From NCBI RefSeq assembly GCF_023702065.1, contig NZ_QFDM01000001.1, forward strand, positions 947,681-1,011,680: a stretch of DNA of 64,000 nucleotides, read 5' to 3'. This DNA is from Methanoculleus oceani. GTDB taxonomy: Archaea > Halobacteriota > Methanomicrobia > Methanomicrobiales > Methanoculleaceae. The first letter of the stretch is position 1; each line of letters starts with the position of its first letter. This document shows, in pieces, positions 7,377 through 15,666 of the stretch. The notes below the pieces were generated by a model. It did not search any database. It had not been told where the DNA came from and was given only the letters and a program-made list of their open reading frames with translations. A program made the translations under genes and the position numbers.

Positions 7377-9992
7377 ATGCGAGATAGACGGACAACGAAG
7401 CTTCTAATCGTAGTGTTCCTGATTGTCGGGCTCGTCCCGATTGTCGGGGCACTCGAAGCGACCCCCAACACGATTGTCGCGGCAAGCGACAGTAGTGCGG
7501 CCGATAAGGCATCGGCCGACTACGTCTGTGATGGGGTCAACGATCATGTGGAGATTCAGGCAGCACTGAACGCCCTGCCATCATCCGGCGGTGTTGTCCT
7601 CCTCACCAGCGGAACATACAACTGCGCGGGAATCATTGCTCCCAAAGCAAGCTCCACTCTCATGGGGGAAGGTGAATCGGAGACATTCCTGATATTCACC
7701 AAGGATGGTCGGATCAACGTCGACCGCGAGTACATTACGCTGGACGGGTTCCACATCAAGGGAACCGGCTACAGCAGCGGCGTCAAGTGGCTCGGCGTGA
7801 TGAACATCCGCGCAAGCCACGCGAAGATCCACAACATTGAGGGCACGGCGGATGCAAGCATCCAGGCGGTCTACCTCCTGGTGCACGATCCGACCGTGTA
7901 TGCCCCGACCCTCCAGGACGTCGAGTTCATTAACTGCCGGGCCGTGGACACCGGGACCTACGGGTTCCTCCACAATGCCTGGGGCTCGACGAACATGGTG
8001 ATCAAGAACGTCCGCTACGACAACTGCGCCGCGATCAACTGTGGCAAGTACGGGCAGTTCAATCCCTGGATCACCGGGTTCGACTTTGCGGAATTAAACG
8101 ACATGGACGGCCTCCGCGTGACGAACTGTCTTGCGGAAGGCACTACCGAGTCCGGGTTCCACTTCGAGTTCGACCCGAAAGTGACGAATGCCGTTCTCGA
8201 GAACTGCGTGAGCAGAAACAACGGGCAGAAAGCCTTCCCGACGAAGGCCTACAACGTAAACGACATGTCGACCCACTACTTCGGGTGCGGCTACTACGCC
8301 CCGAACTGCGACGTGACGTTCATCAATTGCACCGCGGAGGGCAACTCCATGAACGGGTTCTACACGACGAACGGCGGCAAGCTCTACAACTGCGTCGAGA
8401 AGGACACCGGTATCGGGAGGACCGACTTCTCCTACCGGGTGCCTGCCGGCTATTACAGTATCCCGACCCGTTCGGTCAACCCCTCCACGGTGATGGAGAA
8501 CTGCACGAGCATCAACTCGCGTGCCTTCGGCCTCCAGGTCGACCTCGCGAACAACGTCAAGATCCGGAACTTCCACCTGATCGATCCGGTCGGATACAAC
8601 GGCAAGGGTTCGAGCCTCGGCGGCACGAACGGCCAGTTCGATAACTCCGAAGTGAGCATCTATGCATCCGGCAACCGTGTGGAGACGCTCGTATGGGCGA
8701 AGGAGAACGTGAACACCGTCTTCTCCGGTCAGATCGTCTCCGATGCCGCGAAGCCGTTCGTGGTTGAGGGTTACAGAACCAAAAACGTCCTCGTGAAGGA
8801 CATGGAGATCGTCTCCAAGACCCTCCCCGCCGGGTCCTCCGGTGTGACCATCGTGAGCACGGTTCCGGCCGGTCAGGCGACCCTCCAGAACGTGAAGGTG
8901 ACGTCCACCGGTTCGCCGGTGCCGACCCCGACCGTCACGGGTCCCACCCCGGTGCCCACCACACCGGCACCGGTTACCCCGACCCCCACCACCACTCCGG
9001 CTCCCTCCGGGAAGCCTGACCTTGTGGTGACCGATATCTCCTGGAAACCGGCAAACCCGGCCACCGGGAGTGCGGTGACCCTCTCGGCCACGATCAAGAA
9101 CCAGGGGACGGCCCCCACGCCTGCGGGCGCGAAACACGGCGTTCTCTTCACGTTCGATGACGGGGCCGCCGGGTCCGGCGTCTGGTCCGACACCCACGCC
9201 GCGTCGATCGCTCCGGGTGCATGGGTTACGCTGACCGCGAACGGCGGCTCGGCCGGTGCAACCTGGAAGGCCGTCGAGGGCACTCACACCGTGAAGGCCA
9301 ACGTGGACGACGTCAACCGGATTGCCGAGAGCAACGAAGCGAACAACGTCATGAGCAAGCAGATCACGGTCGCAAAGACCGCGTCGGGGTCAACCCCGAC
9401 CCCCACTCCTACCACTCCGGCTCCCTCCGGGAAGCCTGACCTTGTGGTGACCGATATCTCCTGGAAACCGGCAAACCCGACCCCCGGGAGCGCGGTGACC
9501 CTCTCGGCCACGATCAAGAACCAGGGGACGGCCCCCACGCCTGCGGGCACAAAGCACGGCGTTCTCTTCACGTTCGATGACGGGGCCGCCGGGTCCGGCG
9601 TCTGGTCCGACACCCACACCACGGCTATTGCCGCGGGTGCATCCGTCACCCTGACCGCGAACGGCGGTTCGGCCGGTGCAACCTGGAAGGCCGTCGAAGG
9701 CACTCACACCGTGAAGGCCAACGTGGACGACGTCAACCGGATCGCCGAGAGCAACGAAGCGAACAACGTTATGAGTAAGGAGATCGTCGCCGGAACGCAG
9801 CCTGTCCCCGTCAGGGGAGACCTCAACAAAGACGGCAGCGTTGACTGGGCCGACGTGACGATCGCCGCCGGAATGGCACAGGGAACCACCCCGTCCGATG
9901 CCGCTGCTGATTGTAATGGAGACGGCACAGTGGACTGGAAGGATGTTGCCCTGCTCGCCGATTTCTTCTTCGGCAGGACTCCTTCTCTGTAA
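7377..9992 (+). CDS. Secreted beta-helix protein with two CARDB domains and a dockerin, family A copy 3
   Basis: 871-residue modular exported protein. Order: signal peptide (about 1-26); family A beta-helix (about 27-505) with VDTGTYGFLHNAWG and NPWITGFDFAE; Pro/Thr linker; CARDB Ig-like domain 1 (about 547-660); Pro/Thr linker; CARDB domain 2 (about 687-800); C-terminal type I dockerin-like module (about 812-871). The dockerin has two calcium-loop repeats, DLNKDGSVDWADV and DCNGDGTVDWKDV. The start at 7377 is preferred over 7350 because GAGGTGA lies directly upstream. Dockerins normally bind cohesins, but none is visible in this window. CARDB modules often mediate surface adhesion. Enzyme activity of the helix is unproven. 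Confidence 0.9.
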   Translation: MRDRRTTKLLIVVFLIVGLVPIVGALEATPNTIVAASDSSAADKASADYVCDGVNDHVEIQAALNALPSSGGVVLLTSGTYNCAGIIAPKASSTLMGEGESETFLIFTKDGRINVDREYITLDGFHIKGTGYSSGVKWLGVMNIRASHAKIHNIEGTADASIQAVYLLVHDPTVYAPTLQDVEFINCRAVDTGTYGFLHNAWGSTNMVIKNVRYDNCAAINCGKYGQFNPWITGFDFAELNDMDGLRVTNCLAEGTTESGFHFEFDPKVTNAVLENCVSRNNGQKAFPTKAYNVNDMSTHYFGCGYYAPNCDVTFINCTAEGNSMNGFYTTNGGKLYNCVEKDTGIGRTDFSYRVPAGYYSIPTRSVNPSTVMENCTSINSRAFGLQVDLANNVKIRNFHLIDPVGYNGKGSSLGGTNGQFDNSEVSIYASGNRVETLVWAKENVNTVFSGQIVSDAAKPFVVEGYRTKNVLVKDMEIVSKTLPAGSSGVTIVSTVPAGQATLQNVKVTSTGSPVPTPTVTGPTPVPTTPAPVTPTPTTTPAPSGKPDLVVTDISWKPANPATGSAVTLSATIKNQGTAPTPAGAKHGVLFTFDDGAAGSGVWSDTHAASIAPGAWVTLTANGGSAGATWKAVEGTHTVKANVDDVNRIAESNEANNVMSKQITVAKTASGSTPTPTPTTPAPSGKPDLVVTDISWKPANPTPGSAVTLSATIKNQGTAPTPAGTKHGVLFTFDDGAAGSGVWSDTHTTAIAAGASVTLTANGGSAGATWKAVEGTHTVKANVDDVNRIAESNEANNVMSKEIVAGTQPVPVRGDLNKDGSVDWADVTIAAGMAQGTTPSDAAADCNGDGTVDWKDVALLADFFFGRTPSL
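8998..9790 (+). repeat. Near-identical CARDB-coding repeat, two copies
   Basis: Two direct repeats of roughly 370 bp, about 8998-9370 and 9418-9790, encode the two CARDB domains. Long stretches are identical at the nucleotide level, including third codon positions, which points to recent duplication or gene conversion. Confidence 0.85.
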
Positions 9993-10212
9993 AGCGTTTG
10001 CCAGGAGCAGTGGTTTTGTCCCTCCCCTCCTCCTGGTTTTGCCACAGGTGCCGCCCCCTAACACCTGTGCAGTGTGCAACCATATTGGTTATGGGCGGAT
10101 CTCCTCACCGGATCCGGTGAGCCTCTTCTGCTGCCGTCTCGTGTAACGAGGCCCTGAAAATTCTCTCCGGAAGGATCTCCGGCTCTCCCGGGGTCGGAGC
10201 GGTGGATACATC

Positions 10213-10218
10213 TATATA
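10213..10218 (+). promoter_or_regulatory. TATA box of flippase gene
   Basis: TATATA centred about 28 nt upstream of the ATG at 10244. It overlaps the region just before the alternative GTG start (10220), so the GTG would lie upstream of the transcription start. A leaderless mRNA starting near 10244 is likely. Confidence 0.6.
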
Positions 10219-10243
10219 GGTGCCACCCGATAATGGCGACCGA

Positions 10244-11485
10244 ATGGCAGTAGCACTTCCTAAAAACTTCAGCGAGGTCAGGCAGCACTTACAGGAGCCG
10301 CTTATCCGGAATTCGTTCTTCATCATGGCGTCATCGTTCGTCGCCGCAGGGTTTGGGTTCTTTTTCTGGATGATCGCAGCCAGGTTCTACTCGCAAGCGG
10401 ACGTGGGTATTGCAACCGCCCTGATGTCGTCCATGGGGCTTCTTATCCTCATCTCCCGGCTCGGCCTGGACCAGTCGGTGATCCGGTTCTTCCCCCAGCG
10501 CGACAAGAACAGGGTGCTCGGAACCGCCATCCTCGTCCCGACAGGGGTGGCGCTCGGTGCGGGGGTGGTCTTCATCGCCGCAGTGGACGTCATATCTCCC
10601 GAGCTCACGATCGTCAGGACGGTCGCCCCCCTCTACCTCATCTTCCTCGGGGCCTACTCTATCACCTGGGTTCTCGAGGGCGCGTTCAATGCGCTGCGGA
10701 AGTCTGAACACTACTTCACCCTGAACCTGCTCTACGGGACGAGAATCCTCTTCCTCGTCCCCCTGGTCTTCCTCGGAGCGATGGGCATCTTCAGTGCCTT
10801 CGGTCTCTCGTTCGTCCTCGGGCTTGTCCTGGCCCTCGTCCTCCTCGCCCGGTGCTCCGTGCGGCCGGCACTGGGGGTGGACCGGGTCTTCCTGCGGGAG
10901 GCATGGCAGTTCTCTGCCGGCGCATACATTGCCGGGATACTGATGTCCGCCCCGAACATGGCCATCCCGATCATGGTGCTCCACGTGCTGGGGGCGGAGA
11001 GCACCGCTAACTACTACATCACCTACGCGATCGTCTCGATACTCTTCATGATCCCCTACGCGTTCACGACCTCGCTCTTCGTCGAGGGAAGCCACGGAGG
11101 AGAGATGAAGAAGAGCGTGTTCCGGACGCTCGCGAGCATGTTCGCCCTGCTCATACCTGCGATCATCGGGCTCTCTCTCTTCGGGGAGCAGATCCTCAAC
11201 CTGATCGGCAAGGACTACGTCGAAGGGATGGCCCTGCTCCAGGTGCTCGCCGCATCCGCTCTGTTTGTCTCCATCTGCCAGACCTTCATATCGATCGCAA
11301 AGGTCAGGAACGATATCCGGAGCCTCATCATTCTCAGCGGTTTCATCAGCGTTGCCCTGCTCGGGCTCGGTTATACCCTGATGAACCGGTTCGGCCTCAT
11401 CGGCATGGGGTATGCGTGGCTCGCCACGTATGTGGCAGGAACGCTCCTCGTCGGCGTGATCCTGAAGAAGAAAGGATGGTTATGA
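10244..11485 (+). CDS. Wzx-like polysaccharide flippase
   Basis: 413-residue integral membrane protein with roughly twelve hydrophobic segments and the N-terminal pattern of the oligosaccharide flippase (MOP/Wzx) superfamily: a short basic cytoplasmic head, then alternating helices starting near NSFFIMASSFVAAGFGF. The family moves lipid-linked glycans from the cytoplasmic to the outer face of the membrane. The ATG at 10244 is chosen because the TATA box lies 28 nt before it; GTG at 10220 is the alternative. It is convergent with the GT-C-like gene at 11552-13759 and 67 nt from it. A second flippase is at 37194-38684. Confidence 0.88.
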   Translation: MAVALPKNFSEVRQHLQEPLIRNSFFIMASSFVAAGFGFFFWMIAARFYSQADVGIATALMSSMGLLILISRLGLDQSVIRFFPQRDKNRVLGTAILVPTGVALGAGVVFIAAVDVISPELTIVRTVAPLYLIFLGAYSITWVLEGAFNALRKSEHYFTLNLLYGTRILFLVPLVFLGAMGIFSAFGLSFVLGLVLALVLLARCSVRPALGVDRVFLREAWQFSAGAYIAGILMSAPNMAIPIMVLHVLGAESTANYYITYAIVSILFMIPYAFTTSLFVEGSHGGEMKKSVFRTLASMFALLIPAIIGLSLFGEQILNLIGKDYVEGMALLQVLAASALFVSICQTFISIAKVRNDIRSLIILSGFISVALLGLGYTLMNRFGLIGMGYAWLATYVAGTLLVGVILKKKGWL

Positions 11486-11551
11486 CTGTTTTCCGGGCTG
11501 CTGCAAGGTCCCGGTTGCCTCTCTGGTCGCGCAGGGGCAGCCGCCCGTCCT

Positions 11552-13759
11552 TTACCGGTAGTAGACGGCGGAACCGGCATTATCGTAGACCTTGTTCCTG
11601 TTCCGGATGAACCATCCTGCATCGGTATAGACTGCCGTAGTGACCGCATGCTCCTGCGCCTCGATCCGGATGCTGTCCCGTACGACGTTATACGTGCCGA
11701 AGTAGAGGTAGGTGCTCGGCTCCACCAGCGACGAGTTTGCCGGGATGTACCGCTGACGGTGCGGGTCGAACCCGAGCAGGAGCCACCAGCGCGTGCCGTC
11801 GACATAGATGGGGCGCTCGATTCCTTCTGAGAAGAGCCATCGTGCTCCCTGCACTTCTTTGCCGTTGAAGACCGGTTTATCCCCGGTAGTCTCGAGCGCC
11901 ATCGACGTCGGGTCGTCGTCCACGACCTGGTAGATGAGCCCGCTGTTGAAGAGGAAGAAGACGACGAAGAATGCCGATAACGCCTGATAAGCCGTTCCCA
12001 TGAATGGGGCGACCTGTATCGTGCGTATCCTCCCGACTGCCGCCTCGTAGAGCGCTATGCCGCCGATGATCGCGAACGGGGCAAGGAAGATCAGGGTGAT
12101 GTGATAGAGCCGGCTGGTGTTGAGCGAGCTTGAGAAGAAGGGGACGACGATGCCGGCCACGTTGATGAGGAGGAAGACGAGCGAGACGGCGAGGTACTCG
12201 GGCTCGATGCGCCACCGCTCCCGCCTCGCGAGGGTTGCAAGCAGTCCCACGGAGATGAGCCCCTGGGTGGCGATATGGACGACCTTTGCCAGACTGTGCA
12301 GGGGTGTCGTCGACTGGCTGGTGAGGATCTGCATTCCCTGGGCGGTCGTCGGGTTGAAGGAGTCTGCAAAGAGGGTATTCCAGATCTTATCCCCGATGCC
12401 GGTGACGGTAGCAAGCGCCGTGCCTTCGGCTACCGTCGAGTACCAGAGGTAGGCGAGGGCGGCAAAGACGAGGATGTAGGGGAGGACGAGTGTCCTCGCC
12501 GACATCCTCCCGCCGGTCCCCGACGGAGCGAGCAGGTCGGGCTTCAGGATGCCCGGCCTTCCGGTGAGCCTCTCCGGGAGCGAGAAATGCAGGCGCTCCG
12601 AGACGACGAGCAGCAGCCATGCCGGAACGAGCGAGAAGAAGTAGATGTACGAAAGGCCGTAGTGCGAGACGATCATGGCGAAGGCGAAGGTGACCATGAG
12701 GAATGCCTGCCTGTTGCGGTCCATGGTCTTGTCGATCATCACAAGGACGGTCAGCGCGAGAAAGAGTTCAGCGATCTGCTGGCGCGCAAGGGAGATCATC
12801 TCCGTATAGAACGTGAAGAACGAGAAGAAGAAGAAGATCGAGAGGAACCCGATCCTCGCGTCCGTCTGTTTCTCCACCGCCCGGTAGAGCGCGAGCGGCA
12901 CGAGCGCGAAGAGGAGGGGATAGAGGATCTTGAAGACCCATACGGGGTCCAGATCGGAGATAAGCGAGTAGATGGGGACGAGCGCAACGACGGAGAGCAT
13001 CCCGTTCGTGTTGTACGGAATGGTCATGTCCCAGAACCCCGGGATCAGCACCCCGTTCACGAGATGCAGCTCGTGGTGGATGTCGTAACCCCAGACATAC
13101 TCCGATATCAGCGAGGTGTGATAGAGGAGCGAGAGCGCGATAGCGTAGATCGCGAGCGGATAACAGGACGTCGGGATGAGACGGTCGAACCCGACGGCGA
13201 GGCCGACGATGGCGATCAGGACGAGGAGCAGGAAGAGGAGCGTGACCATATGGTACTCGTCGCGCAGGTACGTCCCTATGATTGCAAGGAACGGCAGCAG
13301 CATCAGGAACGGTGCTGCAGGGGAGGAGGGAACGGCTATCTTCGGACTCGAGCCGGCATGTCCCCGGTCCCTGGTGAGCGCGAGGTAAAGCAGAACCTGC
13401 ACGACGGCGACGATCGTGAGAAAGAGGATAGCAAACGAGAACGGCCGTGTATACCCGAGCAGCGGATAGACGGTGTTGGCACCGAGGCCGGTGAGCATGA
13501 GGACCGCAAGGCTCAGCCCGACGGAGTAGAGCACCGTCTCGATCGTGCCGAGATTGTGGAGCCTGAGCGCCTTCAGCACGAGGATCCCGGGAAGGAAGGT
13601 GAGATAGAGAAAGGCCAGCGCCTCCCGTGCGATCGGTATCTGGTACCCGACGAGGTCGAGGCAGACTACCCCGACGAAGACGAGCTGGATCGCCTGGAAT
13701 GCCCAGAAAAACGTTTTGTTATCCCAGTCGTTCATCCGGAGCGGGTTAGGCAGGTGCAT
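11552..13759 (-). CDS. DUF2206-like multi-pass membrane protein, probable GT-C glycosyltransferase
   Basis: 735-residue protein with many transmembrane helices over about 1-600 and a hydrophilic C-terminal part. It resembles the DUF2206 group found in archaeal glycan clusters. An extracytoplasmic loop carries EYVWGYDIHHELH, reminiscent of the acidic first-loop motif in GT-C enzymes, which transfer sugars from polyprenyl-phosphate donors outside the membrane. The catalytic assignment is inference. An in-frame ATG 24 nt downstream (13735) is an alternative start. It follows the GT4 gene at 13949-15124 on the same strand with a 189-nt gap holding a possible TATA element near 13872-13882. Confidence 0.75.
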   Translation of the reverse strand: MHLPNPLRMNDWDNKTFFWAFQAIQLVFVGVVCLDLVGYQIPIAREALAFLYLTFLPGILVLKALRLHNLGTIETVLYSVGLSLAVLMLTGLGANTVYPLLGYTRPFSFAILFLTIVAVVQVLLYLALTRDRGHAGSSPKIAVPSSPAAPFLMLLPFLAIIGTYLRDEYHMVTLLFLLLVLIAIVGLAVGFDRLIPTSCYPLAIYAIALSLLYHTSLISEYVWGYDIHHELHLVNGVLIPGFWDMTIPYNTNGMLSVVALVPIYSLISDLDPVWVFKILYPLLFALVPLALYRAVEKQTDARIGFLSIFFFFSFFTFYTEMISLARQQIAELFLALTVLVMIDKTMDRNRQAFLMVTFAFAMIVSHYGLSYIYFFSLVPAWLLLVVSERLHFSLPERLTGRPGILKPDLLAPSGTGGRMSARTLVLPYILVFAALAYLWYSTVAEGTALATVTGIGDKIWNTLFADSFNPTTAQGMQILTSQSTTPLHSLAKVVHIATQGLISVGLLATLARRERWRIEPEYLAVSLVFLLINVAGIVVPFFSSSLNTSRLYHITLIFLAPFAIIGGIALYEAAVGRIRTIQVAPFMGTAYQALSAFFVVFFLFNSGLIYQVVDDDPTSMALETTGDKPVFNGKEVQGARWLFSEGIERPIYVDGTRWWLLLGFDPHRQRYIPANSSLVEPSTYLYFGTYNVVRDSIRIEAQEHAVTTAVYTDAGWFIRNRNKVYDNAGSAVYYR

Positions 13760-13948
13760 GGTATCCCTTGTTCTGACTCTGGTCGGCTATCTGCATGGAC
13801 AGCGTATCTTTTCCTTCGGTGACGTCTGACAGGCCGTGTGCTCTACCGGTGCACCTACTCTCCGGTCAACCTATTAATGTGTTGCGCCGGCCCGGGCTGT
13901 TTGCGGGAGCGGCCCGTTCCCGTGCAGCCGGCCGGGGGGTGCGCAGGG

Positions 13949-15124
13949 TCATCGCTCTTTCCCGCCGGCGGGGGCTCTCTCGACGAGGGCCTCTTCAGCA
14001 TGAGGTTTTCCCCTCCCCGGAGCAGGCGCGAGCTCGCTGTAGACCGCGAGGAGCGATCGGGCGATCGTGGACCAGGCCATGTCCGTCTTCAGTTTTACGT
14101 AACCCTGCTCTCCCATGCGCCGGCATCCCGCCGGGTCCTTCAGCAGGGCCACGATCGCGTTTGCCAGTGCTTCCGGGTCACGCGGCGGCACGACATACCC
14201 GGTCCTGGCGTCGTCGACGACCTCCGGCAGGCTCCCCACGTCCGTCACCACCACCGGTCTTTTGAACCCGTATGCGGTCGGTATGACGCCGCTCTGGGAC
14301 GCCTCGACGTACGGGAGCGCCACGACGCTCGCCTGCTGGAAGAGCCGGGCGCCCTCTTCGTAGGGTATCCTGTAGTTGTAGACCTCGAATGCGTCCCGGC
14401 CCGCCATCGCGTCCCGGTACCTGCCGAAGTCCTCCCCCGTCCCGGCGATGACGATCCGGGCTCCCGGGACTTCCCGGGTGATGAGCGGTTCTGCCCGGAT
14501 CAGGCAGTCGAGCCCTTTGTAGCGGTGAATGCGGCCGAAGAAGAGGACTCTGAGACCGTCCGGCTCCAGGCCGTCCTGCTCGAACTTCACGAACGGCGCC
14601 ACCTCGTGCTCGCCGATCGGGATGACATGCACCTTCCGCCCCGGGACACGGTAGTTCTCCACCAGAACATCCCGGAGCGCTTTTCCGTGGACGAAGATCC
14701 GGTCGGGCAGGACCCTTGATACGAAGAGGGTGAGCCGGTAGAGCAGGGAGCCCATATCCAGGAGACGGTCTTCGCCCGGGTGCGGCTCGATGTCGTGGAA
14801 TGTCGCCACCAGCGGATACTTCCGGAGCATGGGGAGGAGCGGGCAGAGCATGGGGTTGTTTACCTGGAAATGGATGACGTCGGGCTCGAAGTCGTTGATT
14901 GCGGCGACGATCTCCTTGAGCATCGGGTAGCACGACGGACCGAACCTCCCGGCGTAGCGGGAGTAGCCGAAGATACGGACCTTCACGTTCGGGTCGATGC
15001 TCTCCAGGTACTCCTCCGACCTGTAATCCGGCAGCAGCAGCAGCACCTCGGCATGCCGGGCAAGTTCGTTTGCCATCTGGATGGTGTAGTCGTAGAACCA
15101 GAAGGTCAGGCATGCCACTCGCAT
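13949..15124 (-). CDS. GT4-family glycosyltransferase
   Basis: 391-residue retaining glycosyltransferase of the GT-B fold. The N-terminal acceptor half starts MRVACLTFWFYDY, and the C-terminal nucleotide-sugar half includes VLFFGRIHRYKGLDCLI and a late acidic motif near EASQSGVIPTAYG, where the usual EX7E pattern binds the donor. The long reading frame extends to 15379, but the ATG at 15124 matches the family start and has TATATA 27 nt upstream. The upstream extension is Arg/Pro-rich and not coding-like. It probably adds a sugar during lipid-linked glycan assembly on the cytoplasmic face. Donor and linkage cannot be read from sequence. Confidence 0.9.
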   Translation of the reverse strand: MRVACLTFWFYDYTIQMANELARHAEVLLLLPDYRSEEYLESIDPNVKVRIFGYSRYAGRFGPSCYPMLKEIVAAINDFEPDVIHFQVNNPMLCPLLPMLRKYPLVATFHDIEPHPGEDRLLDMGSLLYRLTLFVSRVLPDRIFVHGKALRDVLVENYRVPGRKVHVIPIGEHEVAPFVKFEQDGLEPDGLRVLFFGRIHRYKGLDCLIRAEPLITREVPGARIVIAGTGEDFGRYRDAMAGRDAFEVYNYRIPYEEGARLFQQASVVALPYVEASQSGVIPTAYGFKRPVVVTDVGSLPEVVDDARTGYVVPPRDPEALANAIVALLKDPAGCRRMGEQGYVKLKTDMAWSTIARSLLAVYSELAPAPGRGKPHAEEALVERAPAGGKER

Positions 15125-15148
15125 GGGGCACTCTCTGTGAGGATGCTC

Positions 15149-15154
15149 TATATA
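15149..15154 (-). promoter_or_regulatory. TATA box of GT4 gene
   Basis: TATATA centred 27-28 nt upstream of the GT4 ATG at 15124, placing transcription start at the start codon. It supports the short start and a leaderless mRNA. Confidence 0.6.
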
Positions 15155-15592
15155 GATATTGCGTCCGGGAGCGCCGCTTGACCCGGGGACTCCGGGCAGA
15201 AGGGTATGGGTGCGGCGGGTTCCACTCTGAGGCTGGTTCTCCTCCGGGCGTTTCTGCCCGCTGTCCCTGCAGCATCGGGCCCCCGTGACTCCGGATTCCG
15301 GATGGCGGGATGGAGCCTGCGTCGTTTCACACCGTCGCCCTGCAGCGAGGGCTGGAGGTCCCGGTTCATACCGGCGCACGGAACCGAATTTCCATCCGCT
15401 CTGCGTGAAGGCGTTTTAAGAAGGCCGTTCCCGACGATCGGCGACAGAAGGCGCGGCTATTTATATCCTCCGATTTTAATTTTAATAATTATATAATACG
15501 TTTTGGCAGAAGTCTATCTCAGTTCTGCTATGCCTTCATCCTAACTAACTGGATTTTAGGAGCCTATATTGCTGAATAATCCCTATAAGAAA

Positions 15593-15620
15593 TTTTATTT
15601 TATGAATAAAATATTTATAT
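15593..15620 (+). promoter_or_regulatory. TATA element with adjoining dyad, family A copy 4
   Basis: TTTTATT (15593-15599) and AATAAAA (15605-15611) form a perfect 7-bp inverted repeat that runs into the TATA-like ATATTTATAT (15611-15620). Transcription would begin near 15640, leaving a short leader containing GAGAGG before the ATG. The dyad could be an operator, but AT-richness alone can produce such symmetry. Confidence 0.45.
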
Positions 15621-15666
15621 TGCAATGGAAAGACGGTAGTAATACCTCACAGAGAGGCTGAATGGC

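Larger units (their letters stand above)
15125..15666. other. Divergent intergenic region between GT4 and family A copy 4
   Basis: 542 bp. The GT4-proximal 300 bp are GC-rich with no gene I can support. From about 15465 the sequence is AT-rich, with an inverted repeat GCAGAA (15506-15511)/TTCTGC (15523-15528), a second dyad at 15593-15611 and a TATA element at 15611-15620 serving the beta-helix gene. Confidence 0.55.
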
